Of a stretch of DNA of 64,000 bases, positions 57,148 through 64,000 are shown piece after piece. Origin of the DNA: DAIDKA01 sp035487155 (GTDB taxonomy: Bacteria > Pseudomonadota > Gammaproteobacteria > Steroidobacterales > Steroidobacteraceae). A program made the position numbers and the translations under genes. Each line of letters starts with the position of its first letter. Position 1 is the stretch's first letter. The notes under the pieces were generated by a model. It made no database searches, was not told where the DNA came from, and worked only from the letters and a program-made list of their open reading frames with translations. Location: positions 62,001 to 126,000 of the forward strand of contig DATHMK010000081.1 of the NCBI GenBank assembly GCA_035487155.1. The letters are read 5' to 3'.

Positions 57148-59313
57148 ATGATGAACAAAAAGTGCCCGCTGTTCCTGACTCTCGTTGCGCTGACTCTGGC
57201 GGGCCTTGCGCACGCCGAGGATGCCGGCACGACGTCCGCGAATGGCGTGGAGGAAGTCGTGATTCAGACTTCCCGGGACAAGGGCGATTACCGCGTCAAC
57301 ACGCTCGATTCAATCGGTCCGCTGGGTACGACGCCCATCGTGAATACCCCCTACTCGATCTCGGTGCTGCCCTCGGACCTCATCGAGAACACCCAGGCGG
57401 TCGACTTCAAGGAAGTCTCCAAGTACATGCCGCTGGTGTCGTTTCAGGAGCAGCAGGGTCCGGACATCCTGCGACCGATGACGCGCGGCATGCAGGGTGG
57501 CAACTTCCAGAACACCAAGATCGACGGCATGACGGTGTTCTTCACCGGCACCACCGCCATGGAGCAGTTCGACCAGATCGAGGTGGTCAGCGGCGTACCT
57601 GCCTCGCTGTACGGACCGGCCCCGCCCTCGGGCATGTTCAACATGATCACCAAACGCCCCACGGACTACGACTTGCGTGAAGTCACGGCGACGTATGTCA
57701 GCGACACCCTCGGCACGGCGAAGGCCGACTTCGGCGGCCAGCTCGATCGCAATGGCGTCATCAGCTACCGCTTCAATGCGCTGTATGGCAGCGGCGAGGG
57801 CTACGTGGATGAGAGCCATGAACGGCGCACGCTGGCCGATCTGGGCATCGACGTGCGACCCTGGGAGCACACGGTTCTGGAGCTCAACTACAGCAGCAAC
57901 GTGCTGGATGTCACGGGTTTTCCCGGCTGGTTCACCTACTCGGAGAAGATTCTGCTGCCACCGGCGCCGGATCCGCAGGTGGTGGGCATTGGCCAGCCTT
58001 ATGCGGGCGTGTACCTGCGCACGACCATTGGCAGCGCGCGCATCAAGCAGGACTTCGGTGCCCACTGGCACCTGGTGGCCGGCATTCTCAACCAGACCGT
58101 AGAGCGCAACATCAATACGGCGGTGAACAACCTCACCTCCAACAGCGGCGCCTACACCACTTCATTCGGCAATGGCTTCGCGCCGCGGTTTGCCATCACC
58201 AGCGATACGGCATATCTGGATGGCACCTTCGACACCTGGGGCATAGGGCACGACCTGACCCTCGGCTCGGCCGGCTATCGGGCCGCCTCGTACGCGGTCA
58301 TCACCGCGGCGACACCCGCCAGCGTGCTGTTGGGTAGCGCGAACATCGATGCGCCGGTCATCTATCCGGAGCCCGTGGCGGGTCCGCCCAATGTCAGTTC
58401 GAGCCACATCTATGACTCCTCTGATGCCTACCAGCAGGGCTTCAACCTCGGTGACACCCTGAAGTTCAACGACCACTGGCTGCTGCGGCTAGGGGCAAGC
58501 CAGGACTGGTTCCACACCAACAATTTCAGCAACAAGAGCGTGGAGACCACTGAATACAGCAACCACGGCATAAGTCCGACGGCCAGCATCATCTTCAAAC
58601 CCGCGGCCAGCAGCTCCGTGTACGCCACCTGGGCGAGCAGCCTGCAGGCAGGGGATCTGGCGCCCGCGGGAACCGTGAATGCGGGGGATAGCCTGCCACC
58701 CTACCGCAGCCAGGAGTACGAGGTCGGGTACAAGACGAACTTCGACACCATCAATTTCACCGCCGCACTGTTTCGGATCGAGCGGCCGTTCGCCAACGTC
58801 AATACGCTCGACAATACCTTCCAGATCACAGGCGACCAGGTCAACAAGGGTCTGGAGCTCTCCGCGGTCGGCGACCTCGTCGGTGGGCTGACGATGTATG
58901 GCGGCTTCACGCTGCTGAACTCGACACTGCAGGACACACCGCTCCCCGCGACGAACGACAAGTTGTACGTCGGTACGCCCAAGGTGAAGGGCAACGTGCT
59001 GCTGGAGTACCACCTGCCGGCCGTGCCGGGACTGGTCGCCACCTTCGACTATCAGTTCTCCGGGCCGCGGCCGGCCGATGACACCAACCAGTTCTCGGTG
59101 GCCGGATACAACCTGTTCGACATCGGCGGCCGCTACACGCGCAAGATGTGGGGCGTGCCGGTCGCCTGGCGCCTGGCGGTGGAAAACATCGCCGACCGCC
59201 ACTACTGGTCCACGATCGGGCCGAGCAACATCACCGGCGCCAACACCGGCAATCTGGTGGCCCACGTCGGGGCGCCGCGCACGCTGGCCGCCTCCGTGAC
59301 CGTCAAATTTTGA
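57148..59313 (+). CDS. TonB-dependent (siderophore-type) outer-membrane receptor
   Basis: 721-residue receptor. The ATG pair at 57148/57151 begins MMNKKCPLFLTLVALTLAGLAHA (signal peptide, shown in two parts: MMNKKCPLFLTL and VALTLAGLAHA). The plug contains VVIQTSRDKGDYRVN (TonB-box region), TPYSISVLPSDLIENTQ, FDQIEVVSGVPASLYGP and GMFNMITKRP. The barrel follows, ending ASVTVKF with terminal Phe. It is of the siderophore-receptor branch. Neighbours are not iron genes but fdhD, moeA, a ModE-type regulator and a molybdate-like binding protein. With a ModE-like box in front, uptake of a molybdenum or tungsten complex is a plausible role; iron chelates remain possible. Confidence 0.92.
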   Translation: MMNKKCPLFLTLVALTLAGLAHAEDAGTTSANGVEEVVIQTSRDKGDYRVNTLDSIGPLGTTPIVNTPYSISVLPSDLIENTQAVDFKEVSKYMPLVSFQEQQGPDILRPMTRGMQGGNFQNTKIDGMTVFFTGTTAMEQFDQIEVVSGVPASLYGPAPPSGMFNMITKRPTDYDLREVTATYVSDTLGTAKADFGGQLDRNGVISYRFNALYGSGEGYVDESHERRTLADLGIDVRPWEHTVLELNYSSNVLDVTGFPGWFTYSEKILLPPAPDPQVVGIGQPYAGVYLRTTIGSARIKQDFGAHWHLVAGILNQTVERNINTAVNNLTSNSGAYTTSFGNGFAPRFAITSDTAYLDGTFDTWGIGHDLTLGSAGYRAASYAVITAATPASVLLGSANIDAPVIYPEPVAGPPNVSSSHIYDSSDAYQQGFNLGDTLKFNDHWLLRLGASQDWFHTNNFSNKSVETTEYSNHGISPTASIIFKPAASSSVYATWASSLQAGDLAPAGTVNAGDSLPPYRSQEYEVGYKTNFDTINFTAALFRIERPFANVNTLDNTFQITGDQVNKGLELSAVGDLVGGLTMYGGFTLLNSTLQDTPLPATNDKLYVGTPKVKGNVLLEYHLPAVPGLVATFDYQFSGPRPADDTNQFSVAGYNLFDIGGRYTRKMWGVPVAWRLAVENIADRHYWSTIGPSNITGANTGNLVAHVGAPRTLAASVTVKF

Positions 59314-59328
59314 CCCGATAGTCGGCAG

Positions 59329-60621
59329 ATGGCAGTTTGCCGGCTGCCACCCGCCGGCCTGAATGCGCAATCCGCGCGACCCGGCGGGCCCGCTGCTGCC
59401 TGTGGGCGTCGAACGGGTTACATTACGGCAGTGGATCCAACCAAAACAGTCAGGAAAATCCCCTCCGGGGCACTCGCCCCGTCCCGGGCGACCTGCTTGC
59501 CGGCCGCCGACGGCAAACTCGGCCTGCACCTTCGATACGCCTTCGAGCCCGGTGAGCAGTCCGGCGCACAGCTGGGAAATGCGCTCTTTGAACTGCTCGC
59601 GGCCGTGACCGAAGGGGGCTCGATTCGGCACGCCGCCAAGCTGCTGAATTCCTCCTATCGGTATGTGTGGGACTCGCTGCGCAAATGGGAGGCCATTCTC
59701 GGTGAACCCCTGGTGACCTGGTCACAGGGACGAAAGGCCCGCCTGACGCCATTCGCCGAGAAGCTCGCCTGGGCCGAACGTCGCGCCAGAATCAGAATGC
59801 AACCGCATATCGAAGCCTTGCGCTCCGATCTGAGCCGGGTGCTCAGCGAGGCGCGCGATGATCGTTCGCAGTTGCTCACGGTTCGGGCCAGCCACGACCT
59901 GGCGCTGCCCATTCTGCAGCAGCACGCCGGCAGGGCGGCAAACCTGCATCTGGATATCGGCTTTCAGGGCAGCGTTGACGCGCTGCGGGCACTGAATGAC
60001 CGGCAGTGTCTGGTGGCGGGTTTCCACGTACCGGCCTTGTCCGTGGGTGCGCCCATCTTCGCCCGGGCGCTAAAACCCTGGCTCAAGCCCAAGGTCCATC
60101 AGCTGATCGCCTGCTCACGGCGCATGCAGGGACTCATGGTGCGCAAGGAGCATGCCGCGCTGGTGCATGAATTTGCGGACCTGGTGCGGCATCGGTTGCG
60201 CTTCGTGAATCGCCAGCCCGGTTCGGGCACCCGGATGCTCGTGGATCATCTGATCAATGAACAGGGCCTGCAGCCCGGCAACCTGCTCGGCGAGCTCGAC
60301 CATACCGAGAACACCCACGTTGCCGTCGCGCTATGCGTGGCCAGCGGGGTGGTTGACGCGGGCGTCGGCATCGAGGCCGCCGCCTTGCAGTTCGGCCTGC
60401 ATTTCGTGCCGCTGGTCGAGGAGAGTTACTTCCTCGCCTGTCTGGGCGAGGATATCCAGCATCCGGCCATCGAGCATCTGCGGGAGATTCTGGCCGGGCC
60501 GCGCTGGCGCGGAATTCTGGCGGATCTGCCCGGCTACCGGCCCGCAGCCGATCCAGGCAGTGTATTGGTGGTCGAGGAGGTCTTTCCCTGGTGGCGCCGG
60601 CGCGCATGGCCGGTTTGGTGA
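59329..60621 (+). CDS. ModE-type HTH regulator fused to periplasmic-binding-like domain
   Basis: 430 residues as drawn. A ModE/LysR-type winged HTH spans about residues 85-150 (GNALFELLAAVTEGGSIRHA, AKLLNSSYRYVWDSLRKWE, LVTWSQGRKARLTPFAEKL). A PBP-like domain follows at about 180-415 with LTVRASHDLALPIL, FVNRQPGSGTRMLVDHLI and GVVDAGVGIEAAALQFGL, the MopB/PBP_like architecture found in molybdate- or tungstate-responsive regulators. The start is uncertain: the first 34 residues are low-complexity, and a GTG at 59431 may be the real start. It lies 16 bases after the TonB receptor, so the pair is probably co-transcribed, and it may sense the metal or cofactor imported. Confidence 0.85.
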   Translation: MAVCRLPPAGLNAQSARPGGPAAACGRRTGYITAVDPTKTVRKIPSGALAPSRATCLPAADGKLGLHLRYAFEPGEQSGAQLGNALFELLAAVTEGGSIRHAAKLLNSSYRYVWDSLRKWEAILGEPLVTWSQGRKARLTPFAEKLAWAERRARIRMQPHIEALRSDLSRVLSEARDDRSQLLTVRASHDLALPILQQHAGRAANLHLDIGFQGSVDALRALNDRQCLVAGFHVPALSVGAPIFARALKPWLKPKVHQLIACSRRMQGLMVRKEHAALVHEFADLVRHRLRFVNRQPGSGTRMLVDHLINEQGLQPGNLLGELDHTENTHVAVALCVASGVVDAGVGIEAAALQFGLHFVPLVEESYFLACLGEDIQHPAIEHLREILAGPRWRGILADLPGYRPAADPGSVLVVEEVFPWWRRRAWPVW

Positions 60622-60641
60622 ACCCGCACCCGACCCGGTCG

Positions 60642-61022
60642 CTATTCCCAGGTGGTGGCGTTGCTCGGGAAGCCGGGTCTTTGCACCCGCACGACGCAGA
60701 AGCGCTGCCCGGTGGGCGCCTCCATCACCACCCAACGCTCCAGGCGCTGCACGACCTTCGCGCCCAGCTGCTCCAGGCGCGCGACCTCGGCCGGAACATC
60801 GTCGCTTTCGATGTCGATGTGCACGCGGCTTTCATGCTCCACACGCTGGATCTGCACCAAGGGTTCCTCGCTGGCACTCTCCAGCATGCAGTAATTCCCC
60901 TTGCTGCCCGGGTGACCGGAGTCGATCGCCCGACCCAGCGCTCGACTCCAGAACCCGGCGGCTTCCTCAACGGAGTTCACCTTGCAGTCGATCAGAATGG
61001 CGCAGAGGCGGGATCGGTGCAT
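60642..61022 (-). CDS. VOC-superfamily (glyoxalase-like) protein
   Basis: 126-residue single VOC domain with paired beta-alpha-beta-beta-beta modules. Supporting segments are AAGFWSRALGRAID, LVQIQRVEHESRVHIDIE with a metal-ligand His and Glu pattern, and VVMEAPTGQRFCVVRVQRPGF. Such proteins include lyases, dioxygenases and resistance proteins, and many are uncharacterised. It follows the UrcA gene by 11 bases on the same strand. Function cannot be assigned. Confidence 0.82.
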   Translation of the reverse strand: MHRSRLCAILIDCKVNSVEEAAGFWSRALGRAIDSGHPGSKGNYCMLESASEEPLVQIQRVEHESRVHIDIESDDVPAEVARLEQLGAKVVQRLERWVVMEAPTGQRFCVVRVQRPGFPSNATTWE

Positions 61023-61033
61023 GGCGCGAACAC

Positions 61034-61396
61034 CTAGCGGCTGGCGGTATTGAGTGAGTGCCGATCATCACGCTCACTGTAATACGCCGTCAACCGGGGT
61101 GAATCGACCTTGCGCACCGCGGCCGCGACCGCATCCTTGGTGCAGGAACGATGGGCGGCAGAAGGTATCAGAGAGCCTTGCGGTCCATACTGCTGGCAGA
61201 CCTCATCGGCCGCGGTTTGAATGCGGCTGAAGAGTGTCTTGACGCCCGAGTGGGTATCCAGATTCAGGTCCGCGTAGCGCACCGCCACGGTCGGCTGTGC
61301 AGCGACGGACTGGGCGTGGCTCACGGGAGGCGCGACCAGAACGATCGCCAGGGCGTAGGCGCCGATGAGGGATGCCAATACACGTGAAGAAATCAT
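61034..61396 (-). CDS. UrcA family protein
   Basis: 120-residue exported protein. Signal peptide about residues 1-29 (ends VSHA). The mature part VAVRYADLNLDTHSGVKTL, RIQTAADEVC, a second Cys in HRSCTKDAVAAAV and VDSPRLTAYY follow the UrcA family pattern with its two conserved cysteines. The family is common in sphingomonads, caulobacters and Steroidobacter-like bacteria, and its function is unknown. This helps to place the organism. Confidence 0.88.
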   Translation of the reverse strand: MISSRVLASLIGAYALAIVLVAPPVSHAQSVAAQPTVAVRYADLNLDTHSGVKTLFSRIQTAADEVCQQYGPQGSLIPSAAHRSCTKDAVAAAVRKVDSPRLTAYYSERDDRHSLNTASR

Positions 61397-61492
61397 GACT
61401 CGTCTCCTGTTGGGTCAGTGATGGGAGCTCACTGCGTGGGAGAGAGTCTGCGGTTAGGCGGCGCGGTGTGGTTTCCAAGTGCTCATGCGACG

Positions 61493-62455
61493 TTAAGATT
61501 CGCTTAACTGAGCGTGCGGGCGGGCAAATGCCGCCGATTCGGCTTTGATCCAGTTGCAGAATGCCTTGACCGCAGGCAGTTCGGCGGCCCGCGGTGGATA
61601 GACCAGCCAGTAACTGCGCTCCCAGGGTATGGTCTTGGCGCTGGCTCTGACCAACGCACCATTGGCGATCTCGTCCCCCACCAGACTCCAGCGGGCCAAA
61701 GCCAGGCCCGCTCCCTGCACGGCCATACGCACCAGCGCATGCGAGTCATCGAACGAGGCGCCGCGAAAGGCGGCTGCCTGCTCGCTCGCGCGGCCATCGA
61801 ACAGCCACACGGTCCAGGGTTCTGTCACGCTGTGCAGCAGCGGGTAACGGCGCAGGTCATCGGCGCTGCGCAGCGGCCCATACTTCTCAAACAGGGCCGG
61901 GGAGCACACCGGCAGCACCCATTCGTCCAGCAGCTTTTCCGCGTGTACGTTGGGCCAGCTGCCGGCGCCGAAACGTATGGCAAGCTGAAAGTCCTCCCGG
62001 ATGAAGTCGACAAAATCACCGGAGCTGTGCAGATGCAGGTCGACCTCGCCATGCTTGGCCCGAAAGCGCGGCAGTCGCGGCAGCAGCCACTGCTGCAGGT
62101 AGGAGGGCAGAGTGGATAGCTTGAGCGTCCCGGAATGGCGCTCGGTGCGCGCATCATCGATGGCACGCTCCAGCTGCTCGAGAGCCTGCTGCACACGCGG
62201 CAACAGTTCCCGGCCTTCGGCCGTCACATGCACTTCGCGTCCATTGCGACGGAACAGGGGCCGTGCCAGATACTCCTCCAGGGTACGGATCTGGACGCTC
62301 ACGGCGCTGGCCGTGACGCCCAGTGCATCGGCGGCCCGCGTGAAGCTCAGGTGCTGCGCGACCGCGACAAAGACGCGCAGGCTTCCCAGCGGCAGCCGGC
62401 GCACGCTTGGCGGCGGCGCCTGACCGGTGCGGGAGCGCTTGCGTTGCGGCGGCAC
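61493..62455 (-). CDS. LysR-family regulator (GcvA-like)
   Basis: 320-residue LysR regulator. The HTH shows LPLGSLRVFVAVAQHLSFTR, AADALGVTASAVSVQIRTLE and EYLARPLFRR. The effector domain begins around residue 110 and contains a GcvA/AmpR-type core (FVDFIREDFQLAIRFGAGSW, VLPVCSPALFEKYGPL). A basic 20-residue N-terminal tail (MPPQRKRSRTG) may be spurious; no clear ribosome binding site resolves the start. It probably autoregulates or controls UrcA/VOC downstream, or the GH51 gene upstream on the same strand. Confidence 0.88.
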   Translation of the reverse strand: MPPQRKRSRTGQAPPPSVRRLPLGSLRVFVAVAQHLSFTRAADALGVTASAVSVQIRTLEEYLARPLFRRNGREVHVTAEGRELLPRVQQALEQLERAIDDARTERHSGTLKLSTLPSYLQQWLLPRLPRFRAKHGEVDLHLHSSGDFVDFIREDFQLAIRFGAGSWPNVHAEKLLDEWVLPVCSPALFEKYGPLRSADDLRRYPLLHSVTEPWTVWLFDGRASEQAAAFRGASFDDSHALVRMAVQGAGLALARWSLVGDEIANGALVRASAKTIPWERSYWLVYPPRAAELPAVKAFCNWIKAESAAFARPHAQLSES

Positions 62456-62606
62456 GCGCTTGTGCGTGGCGATGTTCCTGATCTCCTCACCGTTTGAGCT
62501 GTCTCATATGGTAGGCGCTGGGCGCGGGCCGATCCACCGCGTCGGGTGAGGATTGGATTTCAGGAATTGCAAGGCGCGTTGAGTTTTTCTCATCACTCAC
62601 CGGCCC

Positions 62607-64000
62607 TCACCTGATTTCCACGACTGCCACGGACCGGGCGGGCAGCGACAGCCTCAGTTCGCCCGCCTGCAGGGTTGCCGCGATCGGCCTGGGTGTCACT
62701 TCATCGGGAGCATCGAAACTGTTGACCGAGTCGACGCGCGGCGCGCTCAGCACCTCACCTCTGGCCGAGTGAGCCCGCGCCTCACCGGCGGAAAGGGCCA
62801 GCGAAGCCTCATGCGAGGGATCGAGATTCACCACGGCGAGCCAGACCCGCTGTTGCGAGTCGAGGGCCGCCACGGCATCCAGGCGCGGCAGCTCGATGCC
62901 CTCGTGGGCGTAGATTCCGGCATCGAATTTGACCGCAATCCTGGTTGCGTTGTGAAAGGGCACGTACATCCTGAACACGTGGTAGGTGGGTGTCAGCACC
63001 ATGCGCTCATTGCGCGTCATGATCATGGACTGCAGCACATTGATCATCTGCGCGATGTTCGCCATGCGCACGCGCTCGGCATGACGCGCAAAAATATTGA
63101 GGTTCAACGCCGCCACGATGGCATCGCGCAGGGAATTCTGCTGCACCAGGAATCCGGGATTGGATCCCGGCAGCGGTGCCAGCCAGACGCCCCATTCATC
63201 CACCGCCAAAGCGACTTTCCGGTCCGGATCGTAGCGATCCATGGTGGCTGAATGCTTGGCGATCAGCGCGTCCATCCCCAGCGTGTTCTTGAGCAGCAGA
63301 GCGTATTCGTGTTCGTCGAAATGCTCGCTCGGGTGCGCTGGCGGCCAGCCGGCTGAAGTATAGGAGTGCAGTGACAGGCCCTCGAAACTCCAGCTCCAGA
63401 TGCGCTCATGCCAGGCATGCATGTCGGCCTCGACGTAGCTGCTGTCCGCCCCATCAGCGCCGACGGCGATGCGACGCATGGCCTGATCCCCGCTCTGCAG
63501 CGGATTGAAATTGTGGACGAAGCGGCTGTAGGTCTTCAGCTGGCTGATGTAGTAATCCGGGGTCATGGCTCCGCCGCATCCCCAGCTCTCATTTCCGATG
63601 CCAAGAAACCTGACGCGGTAGGGGGCCGCGTGGCCGTTGCGGGCACGTTCCTGACCCGCCGTCGTGGTCACCGGGGCGGTGAGATAGGCCAGCCAGTCGG
63701 CCGCTTCCTGGGGCGTACCGGACCCGACGTTGATCGACAGATAGGCTTCGCTACCGATCTGGTCGATGAAATCCATGAACTCATCGCTGCCGAAGGTATT
63801 GGGTTCAACGGAGCCCCCCCAGTTGGAGTTGAGGGTGACCCGGCGCTGCTGCAGCGGACCGATACCGTCGCGCCAGTGATATTCATCGGCAAAGCAGCCG
63901 CCCGGCCAGCGCACGTTGGGCACATGCAAGGCGCGCAGTGCGCCGACCACGTCGCTGCGTATGCCGCGCACGTTGGGAATGCTCGAGTCGCGTCCGACCC
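62607..64000 (-). CDS. Alpha-L-arabinofuranosidase, GH51 (partial, 5' end beyond window)
   Basis: At least 464 residues of a GH51 enzyme that removes arabinose side chains from hemicellulose or pectin. The open frame runs through position 64000, and upstream residues (IPNVRGIRSDVVGAL) are also family-like, so the start is outside the window; a GTG at 63971 is not the start. Motifs are RWPGGCFADEYHWRDGIGP, the acid/base Glu in GIGNESWG and the nucleophile Glu in AVDEWGVW. The C-terminal beta-sandwich ends with SLPARSVAVVEIR. It is unrelated in function to the neighbouring Mo and C1 genes but fits a plant-biomass lifestyle. Confidence 0.92.
   Translation of the reverse strand, partial: VGRDSSIPNVRGIRSDVVGALRALHVPNVRWPGGCFADEYHWRDGIGPLQQRRVTLNSNWGGSVEPNTFGSDEFMDFIDQIGSEAYLSINVGSGTPQEAADWLAYLTAPVTTTAGQERARNGHAAPYRVRFLGIGNESWGCGGAMTPDYYISQLKTYSRFVHNFNPLQSGDQAMRRIAVGADGADSSYVEADMHAWHERIWSWSFEGLSLHSYTSAGWPPAHPSEHFDEHEYALLLKNTLGMDALIAKHSATMDRYDPDRKVALAVDEWGVWLAPLPGSNPGFLVQQNSLRDAIVAALNLNIFARHAERVRMANIAQMINVLQSMIMTRNERMVLTPTYHVFRMYVPFHNATRIAVKFDAGIYAHEGIELPRLDAVAALDSQQRVWLAVVNLDPSHEASLALSAGEARAHSARGEVLSAPRVDSVNSFDAPDEVTPRPIAATLQAGELRLSLPARSVAVVEIR

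Noticed and set aside
1..64000. CRISPR arrays, insertion sequences, prophage, tRNA or rRNA genes
   Set aside because: I saw no regularly spaced repeats, transposase or integrase motifs, terminal inverted repeats or cloverleaf-like RNA genes. A tRNAscan or IS search could still reveal something that reading missed.

Overview
The window is a GC-rich, densely coded stretch of a Gram-negative proteobacterium. It has TonB-dependent receptors, lipoproteins with lipoboxes, a UrcA-family protein, a Rieske subunit and outer-membrane beta-barrels. Gene content suggests a gammaproteobacterium of the Steroidobacter/Nevskia/Xanthomonadales type; this is an inference from families, not a phylogenetic result. 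I see no rRNA, tRNA, CRISPR array, insertion sequence or phage gene.

Left part (1-25868), catabolism of aromatic or lignin-derived compounds. A remnant LysE exporter lies at the edge. It is followed by an acetoacetyl-CoA-synthetase-type ligase, two aldehyde dehydrogenases, SDRs, an AraC regulator, a TonB receptor, a TIM-barrel isomerase-like protein, a quinohaemoprotein alcohol dehydrogenase lipoprotein, a type B carboxylesterase, an aldo/keto reductase and a ThDP enzyme. The diagnostic genes are a LigW-type 5-carboxyvanillate decarboxylase (18341-19390), a CouO-like amidohydrolase (19481-20368) and a LigM/DesA-type tetrahydrofolate-dependent O-demethylase (20604-22010). An acyl-CoA dehydrogenase, a MetE-like zinc methyltransferase and a LysR regulator follow.

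Middle part (26149-34671), one-carbon and methyl-cycle housekeeping. It holds fdhD, a methylenetetrahydrofolate reductase, a PfkB/adenosine kinase, metK, and ahcY preceded by a clear SAH riboswitch. Next come cstA with a 12-bp hairpin over its ribosome binding site, its small partner YbdD, and a lone Rieske gene. asd, a small zinc-ribbon gene and the molybdate system (modA, modE, modBC, with a ModE box) follow, then an SDR, a HAD phosphatase and a REC-EAL phosphodiesterase.

Right part (42530-64000). Two haem-c-motif envelope proteins and a TIGR02001-like protein come first, then an ECF sigma / anti-sigma / subtilisin-lipoprotein operon. A formate dehydrogenase module follows: a NuoE-NuoF fusion beta subunit, a Mo/W catalytic alpha subunit, mobB, an orphan ModA-like binding protein, mobA, moeA and a second, cysteine-motif-less fdhD. 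A TonB receptor with a ModE-like box in front and a ModE-HTH/periplasmic-binding-domain regulator complete this module. The window ends with a VOC protein, UrcA, a LysR regulator and the 3' part of a GH51 arabinofuranosidase.

The parts fit together. LigM puts aryl methyl groups on tetrahydrofolate. The reductase, MetE-like protein, MetK, AhcY and the adenosine kinase can route or recycle those methyls. Formate formed from oxidised C1 units can be burned by the molybdo-formate dehydrogenase, whose cofactor and metal supply are encoded alongside. folD, purU/fhs and the ring-cleavage genes are not in the window.
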